A stretch of 64,000 nt of DNA from Primula veris (lineage: Eukaryota; Streptophyta; Magnoliopsida; Ericales; Primulaceae): contig OY821748.1 of the NCBI GenBank assembly GCA_963682055.1, forward strand, positions 2,547,001-2,611,000, read 5' to 3'. Shown in pieces: positions 13,508 to 23,457 of the stretch; position 1 is the stretch's first letter, and the number at the start of each line of letters is the position of its first letter. Under the pieces are notes generated by a model. It searched no databases. It was not told the DNA's origin and saw nothing but the letters and a program-made list of their open reading frames with translations. A program made the translations under genes and the position numbers.

Positions 13508-13942
13508 CTAATTCCAATCTGATATGAAATGGTAATCCTTATCGCTGTTACCAATATAAAACCCCTCGGGTTTCACGAGCCACCAACATTCAAAATGCTT
13601 TCCAACCTTACAGTATTTCGAGAGATGGTTATTAAAAGCATCCAAGCTTTTAACCTGCGGATCATAGCCCTGCGCATTCCAGCGGTAATAACAATAAAAC
13701 CTAGTCGTCTTAAATAAGTTGCGATGGAAATCCCAACGCACTTGATCATTAGGGTTGAGGAGTTTATCGCCTAGGTCGGTGTTTTTAGATTTGCAGTGAA
13801 CATACAAAGGAGGATCTACCCCGCTTCGTACATGCATTTCTATACGGGGTGTAATGGAGGACATCACTGACGAGATAAAAATAACGTTTGCAATGAGGAA
13901 TATTAATGGAAGTTTACCCATTTTGCTATTAATCTTCTTCAA
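13508..13942 (-). CDS. S1-type plant self-incompatibility homologue (SPH), secreted, 144 aa
   Basis: A single-exon gene for a small secreted protein of the plant S1/SPH family (Pfam Self-incomp_S1). Poppy PrsS is the founding member, but most homologues are of unknown role and are not linked to self-incompatibility. The N-terminus is a hydrophobic signal peptide (LPLIFLIANVIFISSV). The mature part has the family motifs: LYVHCKSKNTDLGD, the WDFH strand, FYCYYRW and CWWLVKPEGFYIG. Four cysteines are in the expected positions. A TATA-like stretch lies at 13965-13974, about 25 bases upstream on this strand. Initiation at the internal Met8 (MGKLPL) is possible. A second intact copy lies at 19.0 kb and a broken one at 42.3 kb, so this is a local family separated by transposons. 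Confidence 0.92.
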   Translation of the reverse strand: MKKINSKMGKLPLIFLIANVIFISSVMSSITPRIEMHVRSGVDPPLYVHCKSKNTDLGDKLLNPNDQVRWDFHRNLFKTTRFYCYYRWNAQGYDPQVKSLDAFNNHLSKYCKVGKHFECWWLVKPEGFYIGNSDKDYHFISDWN

Positions 13943-14306
13943 ATGTTAAAAGGGTCACTGTAACTATTTATAAACAAGGTCTGGCCAAATTGATTAGAGG
14001 AAATCTAGCTAGGTTCAGGCAACAAAATTTATCTGTATTGGATTTACACCTTTAAATGATAACAAATTACCCTATCATTTTGCAAGCAAACACCGTCCAC
14101 TACTATTTGATCTAATGGTTTGTACTTTGTAGACTTGTACGTAGTAACAAAACTCTCTAAAGTATTGGTCAAAGAAAAGTTTTTGGATTGGATTTAAAAG
14201 TCAAAAACATTTACTAATTTTAACAAGTTATGAATTCTCCGGTCATTTTGTTACGTTTGTGTTGCCGCTAAGTTTTAGCGGTATTTGATTATATTAATTA
14301 AACAAG

Positions 14307-14482
14307 CATTATAAAATAATGATGATTTTGTGATAATCAAATCATGTCACAAAACTGTCACAGAATGATTTTACAAATTCATTTTTTTGTCACAAATCTG
14401 TCACAAAACCCGTAGCTAATAGGCTCGTCACAAAAAAAGCCGTCACAATTCCCGTAGCTATTTATACATTTTTTTTGTAGTG
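14307..14482. mobile_element. Degraded CACTA-type MITE
   Basis: The right end is TTTTTTTTGTAGTG, and the interior carries TGTCACAAA and CCCGTAGCTA motifs matching the better preserved copy at 14559-14751. The left end is mutated (CATTATAAAATAATG against CACTACAAAATAATG). No clear target duplication was found. Confidence 0.6.
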
Positions 14483-14558
14483 AACCACGTTAAAAAATGA
14501 TTATTTAGTGCAGGATTGAGGCTCAATTTGCTGAAACGCGAGTTAATTAAAATCTATT

Positions 14559-14751
14559 CACTACAAAATAATGTTTGATTTAGTGAGAGTCAAAAGCTGT
14601 CACAAGTCTGTCGCTAATTTAAAAAGCTGTCACAAATCTGTCGTAAATTGACTAAACTGTCACAAATCTGTCACAAAAACCGTCGCTAATAAGCTCGTAA
14701 CAAAAAATACCGTCACTAATCCCGTCGCTATTTGAGTATTTTTTTGTAGTG
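14559..14751. mobile_element. CACTA-type MITE with ATT target duplication
   Basis: A 193-bp element starting CACTACAAAATAATG and ending TTTTTTTGTAGTG, flanked by ATT at 14556-14558 and 14752-14754. The 3-bp duplication and CACTA ends define the En/Spm superfamily. The interior consists of short subterminal-type repeats (variants of CTGTCACAAATCTGTCGC) and has no coding capacity, so it is a non-autonomous derivative. Close relatives are at 14307, 21000 and 22014. Confidence 0.85.
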
Positions 14752-14829
14752 ATTTCAAGATCAGTTACTTAACGTTTTGGACTGGCCAAAAAATAAATAG
14801 TTAGAAATTCCCTTTCGCTTTGAGGCATC

Positions 14830-16740
14830 GTTTAATTATTTTTATATGATTTCAAAATTATTGTTACATTATCTACAACTTAATTTATGAAACCGAAACT
14901 AATTAAGTATTTGTCCATTTCTCCCAACTAACCAATAAAAATGTAAAAAATAAGAAAAAATAGAAAAATTACAGAAAATCAAAATGGAAAAATCAAAAAA
15001 TAAAAAATAAAAAATAAAAAAAACTTTAAAAAGGCAAAACTCCGAAAAAACACGAATAAAATTTTAAAATTTTGGATTGTTAACTTATCTACAACTTAAT
15101 TAAGAATTTGTCCATGAAACTGAAATTAATTAAGTATTGCTCAATTTTTCCTAACTAACCAATAAAAATGTAAAAAATAAGAAAAAAAATGAAGAAATGA
15201 AAAAAAAAACTTTAAAGAGGCAAAACCCCAAAAAATAACAAATAAAAATTTAAAAATCTAAAAAAATCTAAAATCAAGAAAATTCCAAAAACGCAAAAAA
15301 AATACAATCTGACTCGTCTTAATTCATATTAAAAATAGTCAGAGTCATTTTAAAAACAGTCTGAGTTATTTTAATTCATTTTAAAAACAGTCGGAGTCGT
15401 TTTAAGTCATTTTAAAAATAATCTAAGTCTTTTTAAGTCATTTTAAAAACAGTCCGACTCGTTTTAAATCATTTTAAAAACAGTCGTTTCAAATAATTTA
15501 AAAACAATCCCAGTCATTTCAAATAATTTAAAAACAGTCTGAGTAATTTAAAAAAAAAACAGTATGAGTCATTTTAAATAATTTTAAAAATAGTCTGAAT
15601 AATTTTAAAAACAGTCTGAGTCATTTTAAAAAAAATCTGAGTCGTTTTAAGTCATTTTAAAAACATTTTGAGTCGTTTTAAGTCATTTTAAAAACAGCAT
15701 GAGTAATTTTAAAAATAGTCTGAGTTCTTTTAAGTAATTTTAAAAACAGTCTGAGTCATTTTAAGTAATTTTAAAAACAGTATGAGTTTTTCAGTCATTT
15801 TCCGTCATTTTAAAAACAGTCTGAGTAATTTAGAAACAATGTCAGTAATTTTTGAGTCATTTTAAAAACAGTCAGAGTCATTTTAAAAACAGTCTAAGTC
15901 ATTTTAACTAATTTTAAAAACAACCGGAATCATTTTAAAAACAGTCTGAGTAATTTTTAAGTCATTTAAAGTCATTTTGAGTTATTTGAAAACAATTGTA
16001 AATTATTTTAATATTTTTAACGTTGTTTGGACTTTCCAACTTTTTCGAACGTTTTTTCAATTTTTTGTGGTTTTGGATTTTATTTTTATTTTTCTTGGGT
16101 TTTTTGTTTGTTTTTTTTTTACCATTTTTCGGGCTTTTTTCGGGTTCCTGACTTTTTTGAACGTTTCTTCATTTTATTTTTTTTCTGATTTTGGATTTTT
16201 CTTGGTTTTGTTTAATTTTTTTTTTATCATTTTTCGGGCTTTTTTGGGTTTCCAACTTTTTTGAACGTTTTTTCATTGTTTTGTGATTTTTTTATTTTTT
16301 ATTTTAAGGTGTTTTTTTTATTATTTTTTTTACCAATTTTGGGTTTTTTCGGTTTCCCTGTTTTTTTGAAATTTTTTTGCGATTTTGGTTTTTTGGATTT
16401 TTCTTGGTATTTTTACCATTTTTTCGGGTTCCCGACTTTTTTATAAGTTTTTCCATATTTTTTTTGTTTTTTTTCTGATCTTTTCCATTTCTTATAGTTT
16501 TTGTGTTTTCTCTATTTTTTCTATTTTATTTTTATTTTTATTAAATAAATAGGTGAGTTGACCAATACTTAATTAGTTTTACAAATGATTGTCCAATACT
16601 TAATTAAATTTTATAGGGTAATAAATAGTTTTGTTTTCATACAAGTTGCAACAATGCTTAATTAACGGAACCTTTTGTGCAGTTATTGTGTTTGACTGCA
16701 TATTGTACCGTTAATTCATGAACCGTTTAATTACTTTAGA
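14830..16740. repeat. AT-rich foldback-like region with purine- and pyrimidine-rich arms
   Basis: The left part (about 14880-15300) is A-rich and contains two copies of an ACTTAATTAAG...TGTCCAT...CTAACCAATAAAAATG block. The right part (about 16000-16680) is T-rich and contains GGTGAGTTGACCAATACTTAATTAG and TGTCCAATACTTAATTAA, the approximate reverse complement. The two arms therefore form a long imperfect inverted repeat around a minisatellite. No coding sequence is present. Exact boundaries and any target duplication were not resolved. Confidence 0.5.
15310..15985. repeat. Minisatellite of GTCATTTTAAAAACAGTCTGA-like units
   Basis: More than twenty imperfect copies of a unit built from AGTCATTTTAAAAAC and AGTCTGAGT, spaced about 18 to 35 bases apart. 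Unit length varies because the short words TTTTAAGTCATTTT and AAAAACAGTCTGAG are combined irregularly. It lies at the centre of the foldback-like region. No open reading frame spans it. Confidence 0.8.
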
Positions 16741-17404
16741 TTAGATCTGAACCGTATGATCTAAAACCCTATTAAAAAAACACTTAAATTACTATTCTAT
16801 CCTTAAATCTTACTGTTTAAATCTAAAGTAAATGACCAAACGATTTTTTATTTAACGTTAATTTGTACTGTTAAATGTAGAAGGGCCTAAAAGACCCTTG
16901 ATGGGACAACTTTCAGAAATATGTCAAAGAGAAATTATTAGAGTTAAATTGAGACAGTTTTTATTTATTTTATGGCTTAGGTGGAAACGGTACATAATTA
17001 ATATCATTGATGTCATTGATAAATTTGTTTTTTGTGCTTTAGGTATGTCTGTTCTGTATCATGAACACGTTAAAAAGTAGTACGAAAATAGTTCCACTAC
17101 AGCAAACTGCTAGAGCCTAGAGGATACATCTGCCAAAATAATTAAAAATGGATACCCTTATAAGTATAACTTTCAACATCTTTCAAAAATGGTTAACAAT
17201 GAACATATCAATATGGACTATATATATATATACATTTATATATGTATTTTGCAAAAGGGGCGGCCCAGGCACACGCCGAGCCGGGGCAAATTGTTTTTTA
17301 TTTTATTTTTGTAATGGTTCATGCCAATATAATTATATAAAACTCAGTTTTAACTCAAATTGATAATTGGATTAATTCAACATTTGCAAAATAAAACATC
17401 TACC

Positions 17405-17438
<34 letters not shown>

Positions 17439-17689
17439 TCAATTAAAATGAAGCTGATATTATTTTATTTTTGCTAGATAAAAATGTTACGGGCAACCGA
17501 ATAATTTGAGTGTTGAGCAATCCGTGGAGTCGGACCGCCCATGCACGTTAACTATTTTTAGTTATTTATATATTCAATCTATTACCTTTAAAAGTAGAAA
17601 ATGTTACAAAATAACACATGCATGGACTGTAAAATACTAAATGTAAAGGAAGAAGACTTGATTAATTAATTAATGTTTGTGTTATGACC
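16741..17689. other. AT-rich intergenic DNA with TA microsatellites
   Basis: TA-rich microsatellites occur near 17219-17240 and 17402-17440. Between them a short GC-rich patch (GGGGCGGCCCAGGCACACG, near 17258) stands out and may be a transposon fragment. No gene was recognised. Confidence 0.4.
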
Positions 17690-18880
17690 AGATTTCTGGC
17701 CCATAAACTATTGGTTGTCTATTGGTTTGAACTAAATAATTCTAGTTGATTGTTAAGAATTGAGACAACTTTATGTTTTCAAGTGAGGTTGCAACCTCAG
17801 TTGCAACCACAGTTGCAACCTGCTGTTCTGCAGGATTCTGTCAAGTTCTGTAATTCTGCATTACTGTTCTTTAATAATAATTATTTGTTTTAAAGTATGC
17901 AGGATATATTTTCATATGATCTTAACAGGTTTAGTATGCGTTTATATTGAGAATATCAAAGTGGTAAGGAAAGATTTCCTAAAAGATATAAAGAGATTAA
18001 TTATGTTTTCTTTACATAGATAATTCTATATATCTATTCTTATGCAAATTTTTATCACTTGTGTCAATCTTGTTCCTTATCAATTCAGTATGATATGTTT
18101 AAGATTGAATGTAATATGGAGTTAAGTGTTTTATACGTATATAAAAAGATATCATCTCTAAAATATATCATCTTAATATGTTTCTTATTTAAAGGAAAAG
18201 ACTAACTCCTATTATCAAGCTTGTTATTAAACATGAATTACCAATGAAGATTGGAGTCAATCCACGCTGAAGAGTTTGCTCATAACATGGAAAGATTGAA
18301 GCCAATCAAACAAGTCAAAGCAATCATAAAAGATCTTGAAGCAAGAAGATTGTTTTACTTGTATAAATAGTTTATAACTTATATTGTAAAAAGGTGTGCG
18401 TTCTACATTATAAATAACTCATTTTTGAGAGAATACACGTGAGCTTTTAAAAGAAAACAATGGTGGGATGCGATTGATTTATAAGTGATAGTTATAGAGT
18501 AGCAGCAATATAGAGATAGGCAGAAAAACCTAGAGGGAGTATAAGAGTTTTTCATTAAGACTTGAATCCTATATTGTAAGTTTTTTATAATATCATAATC
18601 TGGGTAAGTGCCCCGGAGACGTAGCCTAGTTAGGTGAACTCCGTTGTTAAATGTGCGTGTGAATCATTTCAAGTACATTTAAATTTTCACAGTTCTGTCC
18701 ATTAATACACTTGGTTCCAACTGTGGTTGCAACCTCACTTGGAACCTTACTGCAAAAATGCAACTAGACTTTACAAGTTATGTCCATTATTGGTTCCAAC
18801 CTCACTTGCAACTGTACTTGAAACCTAACTGCATAACAGCGACTAGAACAGCGGATAAGAATTTCAGTTTGCAAACCAGA
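17690..18880 (+). mobile_element. Probable LTR-retrotransposon remnant (solo-LTR-like)
   Basis: The segment has features of a long plant Copia LTR: a TGTTTGTGTTATGACCAG start region, a body ending with GAGAATACACGTGAGC, then GTAAGTGCCCCGGAGACGTA and GGTGAACTCCGTTGTTAAA, which recur in such LTRs. Both ends carry repeated GTTGCAACC/GGTTGCAACC words. No internal coding region adjoins it. Exact ends and target duplication were not resolved, so a solo LTR is only the best guess. Confidence 0.4.
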
Positions 18881-19011
18881 TAAAAAGCGAGTGAGAGAAA
18901 AGAGTACAAAAAACTTGATACTAATTAAGCGAACAATTTATTAAATTCAACATACGAAATCATATAATTCGTTACACACCATCCATCAATATCATGTATC
19001 ATTTTTACCAT

Positions 19012-19443
19012 TCAATCCCAGGAATTTACCAAATGAAAATTTCTATTATCATAACTAACATAAAAACCGTCAGGTTTTGCTGCCCAAAAGCAAGCATAAT
19101 AATCTGCATCAGGCACCATACAATTCCAATGGATGTTCTTATTCCACACATCCATCGTTCTCTCTTTTGAATTCCATTTAAAAGTGCACCAAAACTTTGA
19201 TCTATCAATGAAAAAAGTTTGATGGAAGTGCCAGTGTAATTCTTGGCCAGTTTGTAGGGTATGATTGCCTATGTCGTCGTCTTTAGACGCACAATGAACC
19301 CATAATGGGGAAGGCGAGTTCGGAACTGCACTGATGACGTGCATATCGACACCGGCTGTTAAAGCGTTATCTTCGTCGATGGACTTGGTCGATGAAATGA
19401 AAAGAAGGGATAACACGAGGAAAGGAAAATACATTTTCTGCAT
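19012..19443 (-). CDS. S1-type plant self-incompatibility homologue (SPH), secreted, 143 aa
   Basis: The second intact, intron-less member of the S1/SPH family. A hydrophobic signal peptide (FPFLVLSLLFISST) is followed by LWVHCASKDDDIGNHTL, LHWHFH, FWCTFKWNSKERTMDVWN and CFWAAKPDGFYV. The four conserved cysteines are present, and NHT offers an N-glycosylation site. A TATA-like sequence at 19487-19496 sits about 45 bases before the start codon on this strand. It is clearly diverged from the copy at 13.5 kb, so the duplication is not recent. Expected to be a small extracellular beta-sandwich protein; partner and role are unknown. Confidence 0.93.
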   Translation of the reverse strand: MQKMYFPFLVLSLLFISSTKSIDEDNALTAGVDMHVISAVPNSPSPLWVHCASKDDDIGNHTLQTGQELHWHFHQTFFIDRSKFWCTFKWNSKERTMDVWNKNIHWNCMVPDADYYACFWAAKPDGFYVSYDNRNFHLVNSWD

Positions 19444-20999
19444 TTTGCTTATGCTTTTGAGTTATCATGAACAGCTGGACCGTATGCTTTATATAGTGCA
19501 CCTAGGGTCCAAAACTAACTCTTCCAATTAATATAGCTAATCTTGATTCTTTGATTTTAGTCATAACATTTAATATATTGATAAGATCATCCTTAATCAT
19601 TTACCCAAATCTAACATATTTTATATATTTTAATAAATCGTTTACATTTATACAAAATTCCAGTTTTACTATTAATTTACTTATAATAACCCTATATTAT
19701 TTATTTTTATTTGTTTATTATCATTTAATAATCATAATAATATTACAACCATAAAAATATGGACCCCACGATATTTTATTAATATTATATTTATCTAGGT
19801 AATCATATACATTTATCATATATAAGGTGAATTTTGTGTTTACTGAAATTTAATTAATTTATATGGTTCATGATACATGACATTTTTTATACCATAATAC
19901 TCAAATTTTACGAAAAAATATATTTTGAGTTAACAGATACGGATGCTCTTATAAGAAGTACCCTTTTTTTTTTTTAAGAACATGTGTTTGTTCTCTAATA
20001 CTACATTATTATATTTTGAAGAGATTACATTCAAGAGAGACTTACTATGTTTTTGGTCACAGATTTTTTTTTCCAACAGATTTTAAAAATCTATTTTTAA
20101 AATCCATTGAAAACTTATATTTGAAAATTTTGTATTTTTTAGATTTTTAAGTCTAAAAACTAGATTTTCAGAAGCTGAATAATCTGACTTAACAAACACT
20201 CATAAATTTTTAAAATATAAAATCCAAAAATTCACTAATAAAATATATTGTCATAATGCAATGATTAGTACATGGATTAAATCAGAGTCCAAATCTCATA
20301 CCCCTATTCTCTATCCCTTTCGTGCCCCCTTACTTATTTTCACTCAAATTTTAAATTTTCATAACTTGTTCCGCAAATTTATAAGCTTTTATATTATATT
20401 GTATTCAAATTTTAAAACATTTGGGCATAATATTGCTTTAGACAATTTTTTTAAGATTTAATGTTTAATTTACACTAATTTATACATTTATTCCAAAATA
20501 AATTGCGTGTGGATTTAAAAAAAAAAATTATTGTAATGTATTGATACATGTATTATAGTAATTGTACAATATTTTTTCAAGTTTTTTAGAATTTTTTTTG
20601 AATAAAATAAGCAAGAGCATGGAAGGGGTAACAAACAGGGGTAGAAGAATTGTACTCGTTAAATCATGACTACTTGCTATCCAAAAATCCATAGTCTTAG
20701 TTCTTATTTAATAGTAAGTTTATATGGAAAATATTTGGACAAAAATACCATTTTTTTAATTTTAATTTTCTAGTTAGGCATGGTAATTTATTTACTAAAG
20801 CTACCAGTATATTACCAAAAGTACTTCTCACTTAATTAATGGTGAGATACTTATCATTTCTATCACTCTCATACAAAATTCAAAAATTAATAGTAATTAA
20901 CATTAATCATTACCGTAGAAGAAAGCACAGCATATATAATTTGTTATTTTATGCTTTAGACATGTAATAACAAACAATTATTTTGGTGTATTTCTGCCG
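19444..20999. other. Very AT-rich intergenic DNA
   Basis: No gene recognised. Around 20070-20205 there are self-complementary AT-rich words (CAGATTTTAAAAATCT and relatives) that could be a decayed MITE, but no boundaries could be set. Confidence 0.45.
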
Positions 21000-21400
21000 A
21001 TCTACAAAATAATGTTTGATTTAGTGAGAGTAAAAAGTTCTCACAAGTCTGTCGCTAATTTAAAAAGCTGTCACAAATCTGTCGTAAATTGACTAAACTG
21101 TCACAAACACTACAAGAAAATAACAGGATAACAACAACCCGTCTGTTACTATACGGCTTGTTACAGAAAATTCAGTAACAGTATATCAACATTTATCAAC
21201 ACTTAGCAACAATTTTTGTTGCTATATTGTTGTTAAATTTCAGCAACAAGCAACATAGTATCAGACAAATTGTAACTGAACTGTTGCTATATATATTTTT
21301 TCTTGTACTGAAATCCGTCACCAAAACCATCGCTAATAAGCTCGTAACAAAAAATACCATCATTAATCTGTCGCTATTTGGGTATTTTTTTTTTTAAGTA
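21000..21400. mobile_element. CACTA-type MITE interrupted by a second CACTA MITE
   Basis: The left half (21000-21107) matches the copy at 14559 almost word for word (CTACAAAATAATGTTTGATT, CTGTCACAAATCTGTCG). The right half (21311-21400) continues the same element (AAATCCGTCACC, GCTCGTAACAAAAAATACC). Both termini are mutated, so the outer ends are approximate. Confidence 0.75.
21108..21310. mobile_element. Nested CACTA-type MITE with AAA target duplication
   Basis: A 203-bp insertion starting CACTACAAGAAAATAAC and ending TTTTTTCTTGTACTG, flanked by AAA at 21105-21107 and 21311-21313. It interrupts the related but distinct MITE at 21000-21400; removing it and one AAA restores the host repeat. 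The interior holds short CAACA/TGTTG words and no reading frame. The left end is shared with the fragment at 30527. Confidence 0.85.
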
Positions 21401-21777
21401 CTAAGTATAATTTCATTCCCCAATAACAATATTTTTCGATACAAACGCTGGTCTTTTCTGGTTGTTTATACAAATACAGTACTTCATAACAAACCTGTAA
21501 ATTTCAATCACACGTTTTATGTTATAAAATTATTAACCTACTTAAATTTAGATTTAATGAGTATTATTTTTTTTAAAAATTAACTTTATTATCATAAATT
21601 TTGAAATGTCAATTGATAACAAGAAAGATATGGCTTTAGCAACCTGGTAGTTTCCCTTTTCTTAAGTTTGAACTGAAAAAATGTTATACACCTGCAGCCT
21701 GCAGGGTCGTTTCGAGTGTCAGCGAAACGTATATATGTACCGCCAAGTTGCTTTAGTGTCGGCTACCCTAGAGACGT

Positions 21778-22013
21778 CAAATTTAAACATTATTTTTCTT
21801 AATTAATCGGTGTCGTTTGATAAGATAAATATAACCAATTTATTTAAGTTGGGTTTTTGTTATATTTTTAAGACAATCTAGTTACAGTTCGAATAGTATT
21901 GTCAAATTTAAACATTATTTTTCTTAATTAATTATATCGGTGTCGTTTGATAAGATAAATATAACCAATTTATTCAAGTTGGGTTTTTGTTATATTTTTA
22001 AGACAATCTAGTT
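21778..22013. repeat. Direct tandem duplication, period 125 bp
   Basis: Two adjacent copies start at about 21778 and 21903. They share CAAATTTAAACATTATTTTT, TCGGTGTCGTTTGATAAG and TTTTTAAGACAATCTAGTTA with a few differences and one short indel. The second copy is abutted by a CACTA MITE. Confidence 0.85.
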
Positions 22014-22209
22014 ATTATTACAAAATAATATTTGATTTAATGAGAGTCAAAAACTGTCACAAGTTTGTCATTAATTTAAAAAGCTGTCATAAATCTGTCG
22101 TAAATTAACTAAACTGTCACAAACCCGTCATAAAAACCGTCGCTAATAAGTACGTAACAAAAAATATCATCACTAATACTGTCGTTATTTGACTATTTTT
22201 TTTATAGTG
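22014..22209. mobile_element. Degraded CACTA-type MITE
   Basis: The same family as 14559-14751. The left end is decayed (TTATTACAAAATAATATTTG) and the right end reads TTTTTTTATAGTG. Internal words (CTGTCACAAGTTTGTC, ACCGTCGCTAATAAG) are collinear with the better copy. No clear 3-bp duplication. Confidence 0.7.
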
Positions 22210-23242
22210 TAAGGTTCGTATAGTATTGTAGTATATATAATATATTTTGACTAGCTTACCAGGAATTTTTTCCTGACTCGACTCTGATGCAGAATTGCTA
22301 GTGCATAACATGCACAAATAGATACGTACATTCTGTATTTTATTGATAGTAAAGTTTAATTAGCATGCACATTATATCAAATAAAGAAAATATCTTTTTT
22401 GGAATCAATCCAACTTCCCACAACCTGAAAGAAACCAAAATATTGGATGCCATGTCATCAACATGTGCGTATACACATACAACAAAAATCCAAATGGACA
22501 AAACCTACATGTGAAGTAATTAAGCATCTCAAATTTGATCTAAATGAATAATACCTACGCTCGAAATACTAAGTTTTATTTCAGTTGGAAAAAACATTTT
22601 TTTTATTATTAAAGTAGGGAATGCCACTAAATCTAAATATTGCATTGTATTAATTAAACTTGGTAGTATAAAAGCTTTAACATTACTACTGAAATCTTGA
22701 TAAACCGAAAGAAGATAAAATGAAAAAGGAAGTAAGCTTCACAGGGAAAAGGGGCATTTAACTGGATCTCTTAGAAGAATACCACTAAAAAAAACATTTA
22801 AACGGAGACGGAAATTCGCTACGGAAATTCCGTCACACTATATAACGATGGAATTGCTACGGATTTCCGATGGATTTTGATTTGTTAAATTTTAATACAA
22901 ATTTGTGACGGATTAACTACGAAAATAAATGAGTTGACCTAGTGTCGGTGAGTGTTGAAAATAATATATAATTCTCAAGCTATTCCGTAGCTATTCTCTC
23001 TGCATAATATTTTGAAAAACAAAATATTTAATTGATTTATATAAATTCAACTAGGTCCCATTGGGTCCACAAGTGTTCGTAGCTATTTACTCGCTATTTC
23101 ATAGTTATTTCAATTGTATCGATAATTAATTTTTATTATTATTTCACATCCACACATTTATTACAAAGAATATATCTCTCTCAATCTCAATGACATGCCG
23201 TACATATCCCCATATATTCATAAAATAAGATAATTTTCTAAT

Positions 23243-23457
23243 TGTTGTAGGATATTATTGTCCATCTTGGGCCTTACTCTATTGGGCCTCTATTGGGCTT
23301 TCCTAGCATATGTAACCCTACCTTCTATTATATAAAGAAGGTTAGGGGGTCTCTTGATGTAACTTCCCTACACTTATCAATGAATAAAAGACGACTCCTT
23401 TATCTCTCTATACTTGTATCTCCATATCTATATATCTAACTAATATGTCACACAACA
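23243..23457 (+). repeat. 5' LTR of the nested Copia element
   Basis: 215 bp, TG...CA ends, identical by eye to the 3' LTR. It contains a TATA-like TTATATAAAG followed by AATGAATAAAAG, candidates for promoter and polyadenylation signals. The primer-binding site should lie just after 23457, where CGTTATCGGCAC is found. This is not the usual TGGTATCAGAGC methionine-tRNA match, so the primer is uncertain. Confidence 0.93.

Noticed and set aside
13529..13717. Plus-strand open frame opposite the SPH gene
   Set aside because: Antisense shadow of the well-supported minus-strand SPH protein.
15977..16446. Phe-rich open frames
   Set aside because: They arise from T-rich low-complexity DNA of the foldback-like arm; no coding character.
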